Part shown: one piece after another, positions 20,223-30,385 of the stretch | Layout: each line of letters starts with the position of its first letter | Position numbering within the stretch: the stretch's first letter is position 1 | Assembly: GCA_039680175.1 (NCBI GenBank) | Contig: JBDKTO010000025.1 | Location: forward strand, 1 to 64,000 | DNA: 64,000 nt | Origin: Veillonellales bacterium | GTDB taxonomy: Bacteria; Bacillota; Negativicutes; JAAYSF01 | Direction: 5' to 3' | Notes under the pieces: model-generated | What the model saw: only the letters and a program-made list of their open reading frames with translations | What the model was told of the DNA's origin: nothing | The model's database searches: none | Position numbers and translations under genes: made by a program

Positions 20223-20263
20223 GAAGCAAAAAACCGCAGCTTCCGGCTGCGGTTTTTTGCTTC
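20223..20263 (+). terminator. Intrinsic terminator of the decarboxylase-beta cluster
   Basis: Perfect 18-bp inverted repeat (20223-20240 with 20246-20263), GC-rich at the loop and with a T-run in the distal arm. Confidence 0.92.
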
Positions 20264-20409
20264 ATTCTGCACGACATATATTATAAATATTTGAAGTCGA
20301 TAAAGGGATTTAAAAGAGACTGCAGAATTACTTCTCATGTTAATCAAGTATAGGCATTAGTGGTCAAGTCTATTGAATATTGCAGTCATTATAAGAACCG
20401 GAGGTAATT

Positions 20410-21360
20410 ATGGAGACACTGGAAAAAATAAGTAAAGCTATCACTAATTTGTTCCCATTGTGGGTAATTGTTTTTTCAGCCTTTGCCTTTTTCAATCCCG
20501 AACCTCTCAAGCCGTGGGCTCAGTTTATTCCTTACGGACTGGGACTCATTATGCTGGGGATGGGACTCACGATGACACTTGCTGATTTTAAACTTGTGCT
20601 TATTCGTCCCAAAGATGTATGCTATGGTATCTTTCTCCGTTATCTGATTATGCCTTTTGTCGGTTTTGGCGTGGCAAAGCTGCTGGGATTGCCGCCTGCT
20701 TTGGCGGCCGGTTTGATTCTAGTCGGCTGCTGCCCCAGCGGGACCGCATCCAATGTCATGACGTTTTTAGCAAAAGGCGATACTGCGTTATCGGTTACTG
20801 TATCCAGCTTTAATACGGTGCTGGCTCCGATTCTCACACCTTATATTTTTCTTCTGCTGGCAGGTACTTTGATTCCGATTAAAGCGGAAGCTCTGTTGAT
20901 TGATATTCTGAAAATTGTTCTTCTGCCAGTTGCTGTTGGCCTTGGCTTGCGTACATTCCTTTCCGCCTTCGTTGATAAAATTATGAAGCTTGTACCGGTG
21001 ATTTCCGTAGTCTGTATCGTAGGCGTAATTGCTATTGTTATCGCTTTAAGTGCCTCCAAACTGGCTACTGTTGCGATAATTGCTTTTGCGGCAGTTGCGC
21101 TGCATAACGCCATTGGGTTAGGGCTGGGCTATGGTGCTTCCCGGGCAGCGGGAATGAGCAACCATAAGGCAAGAGCGATTTGTTTCGAAATCGGCATGGA
21201 AAATTCCGGGCTGGCGGTTGCTTTGGCTTTGGCACATCTGGATCCCATTGCCGCAGTACCCGGGGCAATCTTCAGTGTATGGCATAACTTAACCGGCTCA
21301 ATGCTGGCCGGTTATTGGAGCAGTAAAAAAGATAAGGATTCCCTGATTGCCGAGGAATAA
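20410..21360 (+). CDS. Bile acid:sodium symporter (BASS) family transporter
   Basis: The 316-residue product has about nine hydrophobic segments. The family hallmark runs are present: LVGCCPSGTASNVMTFLAKG and EIGMENSGLAVALA, which in BASS proteins line the sodium and substrate sites. Bacterial members move organic anions such as pantoate or keto acids rather than bile acids. It has its own upstream GGAGG (seven bases before ATG) and is separated from its neighbours by terminator-like sequence. Confidence 0.93.
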   Translation: METLEKISKAITNLFPLWVIVFSAFAFFNPEPLKPWAQFIPYGLGLIMLGMGLTMTLADFKLVLIRPKDVCYGIFLRYLIMPFVGFGVAKLLGLPPALAAGLILVGCCPSGTASNVMTFLAKGDTALSVTVSSFNTVLAPILTPYIFLLLAGTLIPIKAEALLIDILKIVLLPVAVGLGLRTFLSAFVDKIMKLVPVISVVCIVGVIAIVIALSASKLATVAIIAFAAVALHNAIGLGLGYGASRAAGMSNHKARAICFEIGMENSGLAVALALAHLDPIAAVPGAIFSVWHNLTGSMLAGYWSSKKDKDSLIAEE

Positions 21361-21668
21361 GAGTATAGTAAAATTTTATAAAAATGTTTTTAATGCCATA
21401 GAAATACTGTATATCTGGTACATTCAGAATGCAGTATTTTTGTTGTACCACAGGTAAGACCGCTATTGGGCTAAAACTAACGCGGCAGGAATCTTTCACT
21501 GCTGCCAGGTTACCGTCACGTGCCAAAAATATGATAAAATCCAGCAAAATAAGGGAAAATAGAGGCGGGAGAAGGTTTTAATATGAATGACATAGTATTA
21601 TGTAGTTGTACAGTCAAGCCAACCATAGGATAGTATTATTTATTAGACGTTGAAAGCAGGGTACAAGT
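21361..21668 (+). other. 308-bp intergenic region with weak hairpin and a possible 16-codon leader
   Basis: Near 21402-21441 a short stem AAATACTG/CAGTATTT followed by T residues may end the symporter transcript. At 21583-21633 an ATG preceded by GGGAGAAGG opens a 16-codon reading frame rich in Cys/Thr/Val; whether it is translated is unknown. Nothing else is recognisable. Confidence 0.35.
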
Positions 21669-23312
21669 GTGAGCAATATATGGAAGCGGAAAGCAGTGGA
21701 AGGCGGCACGACTTTCTTAAAGGGAACACTGGTATTAACCGTTGCCGGGTTTATTGTAAAAATAATCGGTGCGTTAAACTGGATTTTTTTATCCCGGGTT
21801 TTAAGCGGTGAAGGAATTGGTTTATATCAGATGGCCTTTCCAATCTATTTATTGGCATTAAGCGTGTCTTCGGCAGGCATTCCGGTAGCCATTTCCATTA
21901 TTACCGCCGAGAAGTTAGCCCTTAAGGACTATCAGGGGGCAAAGCGGGTTTTTGCCATATCGCTGGGCATTTTGATTACTACCGGTTTGTTCTTCAGTCT
22001 GCTTACTTATCTGGGGGCCGGCTGGCTGATTGAATACCATGTCATTCGCGATCCCCGGGCTTATTATGCAATCGTCGTTCTTGCTCCGGCTATCTTTTTT
22101 GTAACATTGCTTTCCAGCTTCCGTGGCTATCTCCAGGGGTGGCAGGAAATGACGCCTACTGCTATATCCCAGATTCTGGAACAGCTGGTTCGGGTCATTG
22201 CTATGCTGTTTTTTGCCAACTTACTGCTGCCCAGAGGGCTGGCGTATGCGGCAGCCGGGGCCAGCTTGGGCGCTGCTCCGGGGGCAATAGCCGGTTTGGC
22301 GGTGCTGCTGTATTATTATTGGCGGCTTAAGAAAAAAATGAACAGCCGATTGGACTTTAGCGGTGAAAATCAGGTCAAGGAACCGGCAATGGCTCTAATT
22401 AGCAGGATCGTAAAGCTGGCATTGCCGGTTTCGCTGACCAGTATTATGCTGCCGGTTGTGGCAAATCTGGATTTGTTTGTCGTACCCACCCGGCTGGAAG
22501 CTGCCGGTCATACGGTTGCCCAGGCAACCGAACAGTTTGGCTATTTAACGGGGATGGCGGTTCCGTTGGTGAATCTGGCTACCTTGTTAACCGCCTCGTT
22601 AGCGACGAGCTTGGTGCCGGCGATTTCCGAAGCGAAGGCTCTTGGCAACCGGCGGCAGGTTTATCAGCGGACAGCTTCCGCGATGCGGATTACGGCTCTG
22701 GTCAGTTTTCCGGGCAGTGTACTCATCTATTTACTGGCGACACCGATTTCATCGCTTATTTATAATGCGCCCAGTGCCGGCGGCCCAGTCAGCGTTTTGG
22801 CGGCAGGCATTTTTTTACTGGGGCTTCATCAGGTCACTACCGGTGTGCTGCAGGGACTGGGACATACGGCAATCCCGGTTGTCAATATGGGAATTTCCGC
22901 CGTGATCAAGGTGGCTTTAAACTGGTTTTTAACAGCCATTCCCGCGCTCGGTATTAAAGGGGCGGCTTGGGCGACAGTAGCTGACTTCGGCATTGCGGCA
23001 GCGTTGAATATGGTGTTTGTATATCGGGAGGTAGGCTACAGCATTGATCTGAAAGAAATAGGTAAGACCGCATTGGCGGCAGGGGGTATGGCGCTGGTGA
23101 TTTCCTTCACCTATGATTTCATCTGGGCGGAATTTTCCAGCAATGCCGGGGCGGCATTGGCAGCAGCGGCAGCCGGCGGACTTGTCTATTTTGTCATATT
23201 AGTAGTCATTGGCGGGCTTAATGAACGGGATATTGAGCGCATGCCATTTATCGGCGAAAGATTGAACAACATGGTAAAAGGAGTAGGCTTATTTCGCTCC
23301 GGGAAGAAGTAA
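21669..23312 (+). CDS. spoVB: Stage V sporulation protein B-like lipid flippase (MOP superfamily)
   Basis: A 547-residue, 14-span membrane protein of the MVF/polysaccharide-exporter superfamily. The N-terminal pattern FLKGTLVLTVAGFIVKIIGA and the IGLYQMAFPIYLL segment are characteristic of SpoVB/YtgP-type proteins, which flip lipid-linked cell-wall or spore-cortex precursors. GTG is the start, with GCAGGG upstream. Its presence is the best single sign in this window that the organism forms endospores, although YtgP-like paralogues also occur in non-sporulators. Confidence 0.88.
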   Translation: MSNIWKRKAVEGGTTFLKGTLVLTVAGFIVKIIGALNWIFLSRVLSGEGIGLYQMAFPIYLLALSVSSAGIPVAISIITAEKLALKDYQGAKRVFAISLGILITTGLFFSLLTYLGAGWLIEYHVIRDPRAYYAIVVLAPAIFFVTLLSSFRGYLQGWQEMTPTAISQILEQLVRVIAMLFFANLLLPRGLAYAAAGASLGAAPGAIAGLAVLLYYYWRLKKKMNSRLDFSGENQVKEPAMALISRIVKLALPVSLTSIMLPVVANLDLFVVPTRLEAAGHTVAQATEQFGYLTGMAVPLVNLATLLTASLATSLVPAISEAKALGNRRQVYQRTASAMRITALVSFPGSVLIYLLATPISSLIYNAPSAGGPVSVLAAGIFLLGLHQVTTGVLQGLGHTAIPVVNMGISAVIKVALNWFLTAIPALGIKGAAWATVADFGIAAALNMVFVYREVGYSIDLKEIGKTALAAGGMALVISFTYDFIWAEFSSNAGAALAAAAAGGLVYFVILVVIGGLNERDIERMPFIGERLNNMVKGVGLFRSGKK

Positions 23313-23356
23313 GTTTGTATTATGAAAATAAAATGCATTGGAAAAAGGGTGGACAT

Positions 23357-24118
23357 ATGCTGCATAGATTTTCCCGTACCGAATTATTGATTGGTGCGGA
23401 AGCGTTAAAAAAACTGGCCGACAGTAAAGTTGCGGTATTCGGCATCGGCGGTGTCGGAACGTTTGTGGTAGAAGGACTGGTGCGTTCCGGTGTAGGTAAG
23501 TTTGTTTTGGTGGATGATGATTGCATTTGTCTCACCAATATTAACCGGCAGATTCATGCTACGACAAAAACAGTGGGGAAACCGAAGGTAGAAGCTATGC
23601 GCGACAGGGTCCTCGAGATTAATCCGCAGGCAGAAGTAACTGCCTATCAGGAATTTTATTTGCCGGAGAATGGGGAGCGTCTCATTCATGATGATTACAG
23701 CTATATTGTCGATGCGATTGACACGGTAACCGGCAAGCTTGATTTAGTTATCAAAGCCAAGGAACGCAATATTCCTGTTATCAGCTGCATGGGAGCCGGC
23801 AATAAGCTGGATCCTACTCAGTTTGAGGTGACGGACATTTTCAGCACATCCGTTTGTCCGTTGGCAAAAGTTATGCGTCAGCAGCTGCGAAAACGCGGAG
23901 TAACTTCGCTCAAAGTGGTGTACTCCAAAGAAGAGCCGATACTCCCCGTGGAGACAGAGCAATCCAGTTGTGCTGCAGGCTGCATCTGCCCCCAGGGAAC
24001 GACCCGCAAATGTACCGTTCGTCACCAAATTCCCGGCAGTGTTGCTTTTGTACCATCGGTAGCAGGGTTAATCATTGCCGGCGAAGTAGTAAAGGATATT
24101 ATCTTTGAGCGGGTATAG
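23357..24118 (+). CDS. tcdA: tRNA threonylcarbamoyladenosine dehydratase (TcdA, E1-like)
   Basis: The 253-residue E1-like enzyme forms cyclic t6A at position 37 of ANN-decoding tRNAs. The ATP-binding segment is VFGIGGVGTFVVEGLVRSG, followed by the acidic LVDDDCICLTNINRQ motif and SCMGAGNKLDP. A Cys-rich insert (CAAGCICPQGTTRKC) precedes the C-terminus. The ATG at 23357 is preferred because AGGGTGG lies just upstream; an upstream in-frame start overlaps no better ribosome site. It follows spoVB by 44 bp. Confidence 0.93.
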   Translation: MLHRFSRTELLIGAEALKKLADSKVAVFGIGGVGTFVVEGLVRSGVGKFVLVDDDCICLTNINRQIHATTKTVGKPKVEAMRDRVLEINPQAEVTAYQEFYLPENGERLIHDDYSYIVDAIDTVTGKLDLVIKAKERNIPVISCMGAGNKLDPTQFEVTDIFSTSVCPLAKVMRQQLRKRGVTSLKVVYSKEEPILPVETEQSSCAAGCICPQGTTRKCTVRHQIPGSVAFVPSVAGLIIAGEVVKDIIFERV

Positions 24119-24129
24119 AGTTTTTTGCC

Positions 24130-24921
24130 TTAGAGCAGTTGCCGGCTCAGCATAAAGCTGCGCATGGACACCGAAGCATTCTGTATGCCTTCGAAGATAA
24201 AGGATATCCGGTCTTCCGGCTGCTGCAGGGCGATGGTATATAATAGAGGGAGATAATGTTCGTTTGTCGGCACGGCTAAGTCCGCATGGTCGCAAAGTTT
24301 TTTATATTCAATCAGTGCTTTATGCCGGGCGTTCAGCAGACAATTTTTTACGGCAGAATCAAATTCTTTGGCCCAGGGGAATGGTTTGGCGTCAATATCC
24401 GCTGAATTTGCCAGGCGCAGGTTGTGAACGATATTGCCGCTGCCGATAATCAGTACTCCCTGCTGTCTCAGCCTGAGCAATTCGGCTCCCAGCTGATAGT
24501 GATATTCCGGTGACTTGGAGCAGTCCAGGCTCATTTCCAGGACAGGAATATCGGCAGCGGGATAGATATGCAGCAAAACTGCCCAGGCAGCATGATCCAG
24601 CCCCCAATGGTTGTCACAGGCTACAGAGGCGGACTGGACGATATCTTTAATCAATTGGGCGTATTTGGGACTTCCGGGGCAGGAATAAGTAAGTTGATAG
24701 AGCTTACGGGGAAAACCAAAAAAATCATATAATGTCTTAGGGTGCTGGTTGCAACCTACATGTGTACCGGTAGTCAGCCAGTGAGCTGAAATGACCAGAA
24801 TGGCTTCCGGCTTGGGGATCTTGCCGGACAGCGCTTTTAAGCTTTCGGTAAAAGAATTTTGTGTAATGGCATTAAACGGTGATCCATGGCCGATGAATAA
24901 GGCAGGCATGGTTTGTTGCAT
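24130..24921 (-). CDS. ygiD: LigB-type extradiol dioxygenase (YgiD / 4,5-DOPA dioxygenase family)
   Basis: The 263-residue product matches the single-domain LigB superfamily. Conserved metal-site stretches include LFIGHGSPFNAI at the N-terminus, VISAHWLTT near residue 45, NHWGLDHAAWAVL near residue 105 and GSGNIVHNLR near residue 160. YgiD-type proteins open catechol rings in vitro; the physiological substrate is uncertain. It is convergent with tcdA, 11 bp apart. Confidence 0.92.
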   Translation of the reverse strand: MQQTMPALFIGHGSPFNAITQNSFTESLKALSGKIPKPEAILVISAHWLTTGTHVGCNQHPKTLYDFFGFPRKLYQLTYSCPGSPKYAQLIKDIVQSASVACDNHWGLDHAAWAVLLHIYPAADIPVLEMSLDCSKSPEYHYQLGAELLRLRQQGVLIIGSGNIVHNLRLANSADIDAKPFPWAKEFDSAVKNCLLNARHKALIEYKKLCDHADLAVPTNEHYLPLLYTIALQQPEDRISFIFEGIQNASVSMRSFMLSRQLL

Positions 24922-25174
24922 AGCATTACCCCCTGTTTATGGTTGGTAGATATTTATTTCTTCAATTTTAATAGCGGAAATCCTCTTAAAAAATTGAATT
25001 TATAGAAAATTTGCTATTCTAACTTACTGCGGTGGAATGGTGGATTGAGCTGAAGCAGAGAATTTGACATATTTTACTTTAAAAAAAAGGGGAACTAATA
25101 TATTATGGATGTATATCATTTCGTTACATGGCTGGAAAATTTTATTGAGTAATTGGATAGGGTGGCGATAGAAG

Positions 25175-26263
25175 GTGAGAAAAATCCGTTTTGGTATTAT
25201 TGGCTGCGGATCCATAGCAGCCACTCATGTTCAAGCGATTCGAGCCATTCCCCAGGCAGAATTGATCGGAGCAGCAAGCCGGTCGGAGGAAAAAGCAAAG
25301 CAGTTTGCCGAAAAATGGGGCTTTGATTATTCCCCTGATGTTCAAGCTTTGCTGAGTAGAAAAGATATTGATGCGGTTACTATTTGTACACCCAGCGGGT
25401 TACACGGCGATATCGCAATAGCAGCAGCCCGGGCAGGCAAACATGTGGTCATGGAGAAGCCTTTGGAGATCACGCTGGAGAAGGCTGATGAGGTGATTCG
25501 AACTTGCCGGGAGTGCGGTGTGGAGTTGGGCGTGATTTTTCAGCGGCGTTATGCTTCCGGGATTATGCAGGCAAAGCAGCTTCTTGCTGATGGAATTATC
25601 GGCAAGCTTTGTTTTGGCGGCTGTTATGTAAAATGGTATCGCAGCCAGGAGTATTATGATAGTGGAGCTTGGCGGGGGACATGGAAAATGGACGGCGGCG
25701 GGGTATTAATGAATCAGGCCATTCATTATGTGGACATGCTGCAGTATCTGGCAGGGCAGGTTAAAAATCTGTCCGCCCGCTGCGGTACATACGCTCATAG
25801 CGGGATTGAAGTGGAAGACCAGGCAGTCGCCCATTTTCAGTTTGCCAACGGAGCATTAGGGGTATTGGAAGCTACTGCTAATGCCTATCCCGGGCTGGCA
25901 GCCCGTATTGATATTTACGGAACACAAGGCAGTCTGGTAATCGAAAATGACGAATTGCGGTTTGTGAAATGTCGGGATGGGAGGGTGATCACCGGGCCGC
26001 AACAAGTTGCGGAAGAACCGGTGGGAGGGCCTGTTGTTCCTTGTGATTTGCACCGACAGCAGTTGACAGAAATCGTGGCCGCCTTTTTGCAGTCCCGGGC
26101 ACCCCAGGTGGATGGCAGGGAAGGAAGAAAGTCACTGGAACTGGTTTTGGCGATGTACGACTCTGCTTTTCACAAAAGACCGGTAGAATTGCCGCTGCAG
26201 GATAGTTTATTTATGAATAATTTGGTAAAAGCCGCTGCCGGAGAGCAGAAATTTCCCCAATAA
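25175..26263 (+). CDS. Gfo/Idh/MocA family NAD(P)-dependent oxidoreductase
   Basis: A 362-residue sugar/inositol-type dehydrogenase. The N-terminal Rossmann motif is GIIGCGSIAATH (residues 6-17), the catalytic-lysine signature is HVVMEKPLEITLEKAD, and the C-terminal alpha/beta domain contains GGGVLMNQAIHYVDML. GTG is the start, preceded by AGAAGG. The substrate (a sugar, cyclitol or derivative) cannot be told from sequence. It is followed 67 bp later by an M20 amidohydrolase on the same strand. Confidence 0.93.
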   Translation: MRKIRFGIIGCGSIAATHVQAIRAIPQAELIGAASRSEEKAKQFAEKWGFDYSPDVQALLSRKDIDAVTICTPSGLHGDIAIAAARAGKHVVMEKPLEITLEKADEVIRTCRECGVELGVIFQRRYASGIMQAKQLLADGIIGKLCFGGCYVKWYRSQEYYDSGAWRGTWKMDGGGVLMNQAIHYVDMLQYLAGQVKNLSARCGTYAHSGIEVEDQAVAHFQFANGALGVLEATANAYPGLAARIDIYGTQGSLVIENDELRFVKCRDGRVITGPQQVAEEPVGGPVVPCDLHRQQLTEIVAAFLQSRAPQVDGREGRKSLELVLAMYDSAFHKRPVELPLQDSLFMNNLVKAAAGEQKFPQ

Positions 26264-26330
26264 GATAAAATAGTATAAACAGGCCGTTTTGGCGTGAATG
26301 CTGCCGTTAAAAATCAGGAGGATAACCAGA

Positions 26331-27497
26331 GTGAGAACACTGAAGGATATTATTAAAGCAAATGAAGCCTATGTCATTGATTTACGCCGGTACTTTCGCC
26401 AGAATCCGGAACTCGGCGGTCAGGAGGTAAAGACTCAGGCAAGAATTATATCCGAGCTGAGAGCAATGGGGCTAGAGCCGCGCGCTGCTGCCGGGACTGG
26501 GGTTATTGCCGAATTTCAGGGTACACGGCCGGGTAAGACAATAGCAATTCGGGCTGATATAGATGCGCTGCCGATTGCGGATGAGGCTGAGCAGCCCTAT
26601 CGATCTATTTACACCGGGGTTTGTCATGCCTGCGGCCATGATGGGCACACGGCTATGCTGCTTGGGGTGGCCAAGGCGCTGACAGAATTGGGCCGGGATA
26701 TGCCCGGAACAATTCGCTTTTTGTTTCAGCCCCGGGAAGAATGTTTCCCTGACGGTGCGGGGACTATGATTGACGAAGGGGCCTTGGCGGGAGTGGCGGC
26801 TATTATCGGGACTCATCTTTGGCAGCCATTGCCGGCGGGAAAGCTTGGCATTGCTTATGGGCGGTTAATGGCCAGTCCCAGCAAATTTACGATTACAGTG
26901 CAGGGTAAAGGCGGTCACGGGTCTATGCCGCAGCAAACAATTGATGCGTTAGCGGCAGGCGCTCAGATTGTCGTGGGACTCAGATCGATTGTGGGCAATC
27001 ATGTTGATCCGCTGGAACCGGCTGTACTATCAGTAGGAATGTTTCAGGCAGGCAATGCTTTTAATATTATTTCGGCGGCAGCAAAGCTGGAGGGAACGGT
27101 TCGCGCCTTTTCTTCCCAAGTTCGCGATGTAATTTTTGAACGAATTGATGCTGTTTGCAAGGGGGTCTGTGAAACGGCTGGCGCCAGTTATCTGTTAGAG
27201 CCGTTTTACGGTGTTCCCGCGGTGGTGAATCAGCCGGAAGTTGCTGCTGTTATCGCCCAGACCGGGCGTGAGGTTTTAGGCGAAAGCGGGGTAAAAGAAG
27301 TAGCGCCGGTAATGATTGGCGAGGATTTTTCCTGTTATCTTGAAAAGGTTCCGGGAGCTTTTATGCTGCTGGGAGCGGGAAATGAGGACAAAGGTATTGT
27401 GTATCCTCACCACCATCCCCGTTTTGATATTGATGAAACCGTTTTGGCTGGCGGCGTTGAAATTATGGCGCGAACGGCGTTGAAGTTACTAAAATGA
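26331..27497 (+). CDS. M20-family amidohydrolase (amidase/aminoacylase type)
   Basis: The 388-residue zinc hydrolase carries the family motifs AIRADIDALPIADE, VCHACGHDGHTAMLLG (metal ligands) and REECFPDGAGTMIDEG, with a central dimerisation domain (GGHGSMPQQTIDALAAGAQI). Such enzymes remove N-acyl groups from amino acids, indole-acetyl conjugates or related amides. The GTG at 26331 follows AGGAGG by nine bases; an upstream in-frame ATG at 26298 has no ribosome site. Substrate unknown. Confidence 0.92.
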   Translation: MRTLKDIIKANEAYVIDLRRYFRQNPELGGQEVKTQARIISELRAMGLEPRAAAGTGVIAEFQGTRPGKTIAIRADIDALPIADEAEQPYRSIYTGVCHACGHDGHTAMLLGVAKALTELGRDMPGTIRFLFQPREECFPDGAGTMIDEGALAGVAAIIGTHLWQPLPAGKLGIAYGRLMASPSKFTITVQGKGGHGSMPQQTIDALAAGAQIVVGLRSIVGNHVDPLEPAVLSVGMFQAGNAFNIISAAAKLEGTVRAFSSQVRDVIFERIDAVCKGVCETAGASYLLEPFYGVPAVVNQPEVAAVIAQTGREVLGESGVKEVAPVMIGEDFSCYLEKVPGAFMLLGAGNEDKGIVYPHHHPRFDIDETVLAGGVEIMARTALKLLK

Positions 27498-27544
27498 AAG
27501 AATCAATAGGTCGAATTATTTGGCGGGGAGGGGCGGTGTAAAAG

Positions 27545-29077
27545 ATGGAAGAAGAAACCGCAATAGAACAAGCGGAGCAGCACCAAGTCAAATTGGAAAT
27601 TTTGCTTGACGGTTTGAATGACAGTAACATCGCTAAGCTGAAATCCAGTGAAGCGCTGCAGGAAATTGTTCGGCAAGCCTGTTCGGTTATTGCCTGTGAT
27701 CACTTATTTATCAGCCGTTATGATGCGTCAGAAGAAATATTTAAAGCGGCAGCCTGGCACAGTACCATTGTTCCGGGCGAAGTACCCCTGAGCCAGAAAT
27801 TTATGGGAGATTGTTATACGGCGAAACAGTCGGTTAACATTGCCGACTTATCTACTCATAATTATCGGCTTCGTCCCGAAGTTGCCAGGCTGGGACTTCT
27901 GTCTCTCGTAGGGATTCCCTTAATGGATGAGACGGAAAAAGTTATTGGTGTTATGGAAGCATATGCTAAAGACGCCGATCATTTTTCTGAGCAGGACGAA
28001 AAAATTTTATCGCTGTTTGCTTATCAGGCGGCGATGGTTCTTGCTAAATGTCGGCTTGAGCAGGAGTGCCGGTATCTAACGGCTGAAAATGATTTTTTGC
28101 ATGAGGTGCTAAAACTGGAACAAGCGTCAGTTAGCAGACTGCTTTATAAAATGTGGGAGTCGGTGACATCATTCCTAGCTGTAGATGGAATTGCCGCTTT
28201 TGAAACGAAGATACAGGCGGGTGCTTTGCTGCTGCAGGAGGTTTTGGTCAGGGGGTTTTCTGTCGGCGATATCGACAACTTACGAGCGGTTTTTACTGCC
28301 GAGCTTTTGCAACGGTTTGCCGATGATTATTATACGGAACGAAAACAAGTAATTGTAAAGCAGACAGTAGGGAAAAGTAATTCTGAACATAGAAAGCTGC
28401 TGTATATGGTTCCGATAATTTGGCAGAGGGCAGTTCGCGGAATCCTCATTTTTTATTGGCAGCCGCCCCATTCGGAACTTGACATGGCAGGGCTGGAACG
28501 CTTTTTTACAAGAGTGCTGAATCATGTTTCGACAGCGATTAACCGGAAAATGCTGTATACACACAATCTGCAAAAAATCGGACTTACGGATACTCTGACC
28601 GGAGTGGCTAACCGCCGGTTGTTTGACTTTGTGCTGGACAGAGAATTTCAGCAGGCTAAGCATTCTTCCCGCCCGCTAAGTTTATTAATGCTGGATATTG
28701 ATTTGTTTAAACAAGTCAATGATCATTACGGCCATCCGGTCGGCGATCAAATTCTTCGCCAAATGGCGGTGCTGATGAAGCAGCGGTTTCGCCGCAATGA
28801 TATTATAGCCCGCTATGGCGGAGAGGAATTTGCCGTGATTCTGCCGGATAGTGATCGCGAGAACGCAGTAGCTATTGCCGAACTGCTGCGGGAGCAGATA
28901 GCCGGCTGGCCGTTCTTAGCGGGGGACCAGCAAATTCATATCACTGTAAGTATAGGTGTGGCAACTTATAATGGCAGCGTTACAAGTGTGGAAACATTTG
29001 TGCAGGTCGCCGATCAGGGATTGTATCAGGCCAAACAATTAGGCCGCAATCTGACTATGTTTGCCAGTACTGGGTAA
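27545..29077 (+). CDS. GAF-domain diguanylate cyclase (GGDEF)
   Basis: The 510-residue cytosolic signalling protein has an N-terminal GAF domain (about residues 35-180; LKSSEALQEIVRQAC, LVGIPLMDETEKVIGV), a middle region of unclear fold, and a C-terminal GGDEF domain (about 340-508) with intact active site RYGGEEFAVILP and the substrate segment DIDLFKQVNDHYGHPVGD. It should make cyclic-di-GMP in response to a small ligand or redox cue. No membrane segment or EAL domain is seen. It lies 47 bp after the M20 gene and may be in the same transcript. Confidence 0.93.
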   Translation: MEEETAIEQAEQHQVKLEILLDGLNDSNIAKLKSSEALQEIVRQACSVIACDHLFISRYDASEEIFKAAAWHSTIVPGEVPLSQKFMGDCYTAKQSVNIADLSTHNYRLRPEVARLGLLSLVGIPLMDETEKVIGVMEAYAKDADHFSEQDEKILSLFAYQAAMVLAKCRLEQECRYLTAENDFLHEVLKLEQASVSRLLYKMWESVTSFLAVDGIAAFETKIQAGALLLQEVLVRGFSVGDIDNLRAVFTAELLQRFADDYYTERKQVIVKQTVGKSNSEHRKLLYMVPIIWQRAVRGILIFYWQPPHSELDMAGLERFFTRVLNHVSTAINRKMLYTHNLQKIGLTDTLTGVANRRLFDFVLDREFQQAKHSSRPLSLLMLDIDLFKQVNDHYGHPVGDQILRQMAVLMKQRFRRNDIIARYGGEEFAVILPDSDRENAVAIAELLREQIAGWPFLAGDQQIHITVSIGVATYNGSVTSVETFVQVADQGLYQAKQLGRNLTMFASTG

Positions 29078-29131
29078 ATGCTTTGCAATGAAACCTTTTC
29101 AATTAAAAATCAATAATCGGAGGAGTTCATT

Positions 29132-30292
29132 ATGTTTCAACAGGCTGAACGTATGCAAGGTTTGTCATCAGCAGTTTTTTCTCAGGTCGCAGATTTACAG
29201 AAAAAGGCGGCCGCTGCCGGGCAGGATGTGATTCAATTGTCTATCGGCAGTCCGGATATGCATCCGGCGCCCCATATTATTGCTGCCTTGAAGAAAGCGG
29301 CAGACGGTCTTGACAATTACGGCTACACGTTATCAAAAGGGAAACCGGAATTGTTGACGGCAATTGCCGATTGGTACCGGGAGAAATTTGGCGTGGTACT
29401 GGATTCCGAAACGGAAGTTCATTCCTTAATCGGCTCACAGGAAGGATTGGCTCATATCGGGCTGTGTATGGTAAATCCCGGCGATGTGGTGTTGATTCCT
29501 GACCCCGGCTATCCTATATTCAGCGCCGGCCCTGTTATAGCCGGTGCACAGCTTTACCGGATGCCGCTTCTACCGGAAAATCATTATCTCCCCGACTTAG
29601 AGGCTATCGACGATAAGGTGCTGAGGCGGACGAAGCTGATGATCTTGAATTACCCCAATAATCCGTTGGCAGCTACCGCTACGCGGGAATTCTTTACCCA
29701 GGTAGTGGATCTGGCTCAGCGGTATGAATTTTTGGTTTGTCAGGATTTCGCCTATAGTGAATTGGTTTTTGATAATTACCGTCCTGACAGTTTCTTAAGT
29801 ATTCCCGGTGCCAGGGAGATTGGCATTGAATTTAATTCTTTGTCCAAAACCTATAATATGTGCGGCTGCCGGGTAGGTTATGTTGTGGGCAATTCTCAGG
29901 CGGTGTCTCTGCTGGGACGGCTAAAATCAAATTTTGATTATGGCATCTTTGCTCCATTGCAAATGGCCGCCATCGCTGCGTTGAAAGGGCCGCAGGATTG
30001 TGTGCGACAAACAGCCGCCGCTTACCAGCGCCGCCGTGACATCATTGTTGACGGTTTTAATCGTATGGGCTGGAAGGTAGAGCGTCCTAAAGCTTCCATG
30101 TATATTTGGGCCAAAGTTCCGACAAAACAAAATTCCTTCGATTTCACCGTTGACCTATTGAATCATACCGGAGTGGCGGTTATTCCCGGCAATGCTTTTG
30201 GCGAATATGGCGAAGGCTTCGTCCGGATTGCTCTGGTGCAGCCGGAAGACAGATTGGCAGAAACGGTGAAGCGAATTGAGCGGTGGCTTTAA
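29132..30292 (+). CDS. Class I/II PLP-dependent aminotransferase (LL-DAP aminotransferase-like)
   Basis: A 386-residue fold-type I aminotransferase. The PLP-binding lysine lies in FNSLSKTYNMCGCRVGYVVG, the NYPNNP substrate-binding motif is present, and SIGSPDMHPAPHII starts the mobile N-terminal segment. It resembles the DapL / alanine-type aminotransferases common in Firmicutes; the actual amino donor is not determined. GGAGG precedes the ATG. Confidence 0.9.
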   Translation: MFQQAERMQGLSSAVFSQVADLQKKAAAAGQDVIQLSIGSPDMHPAPHIIAALKKAADGLDNYGYTLSKGKPELLTAIADWYREKFGVVLDSETEVHSLIGSQEGLAHIGLCMVNPGDVVLIPDPGYPIFSAGPVIAGAQLYRMPLLPENHYLPDLEAIDDKVLRRTKLMILNYPNNPLAATATREFFTQVVDLAQRYEFLVCQDFAYSELVFDNYRPDSFLSIPGAREIGIEFNSLSKTYNMCGCRVGYVVGNSQAVSLLGRLKSNFDYGIFAPLQMAAIAALKGPQDCVRQTAAAYQRRRDIIVDGFNRMGWKVERPKASMYIWAKVPTKQNSFDFTVDLLNHTGVAVIPGNAFGEYGEGFVRIALVQPEDRLAETVKRIERWL

Positions 30293-30385
30293 AAATATTT
30301 TAATAGTGATATAAATGCAGTAAATTGCATAAGCAGGCCGCTGATGAAAACGGTCTGCTCATTTGATATCAGAGGAATTGGAAAA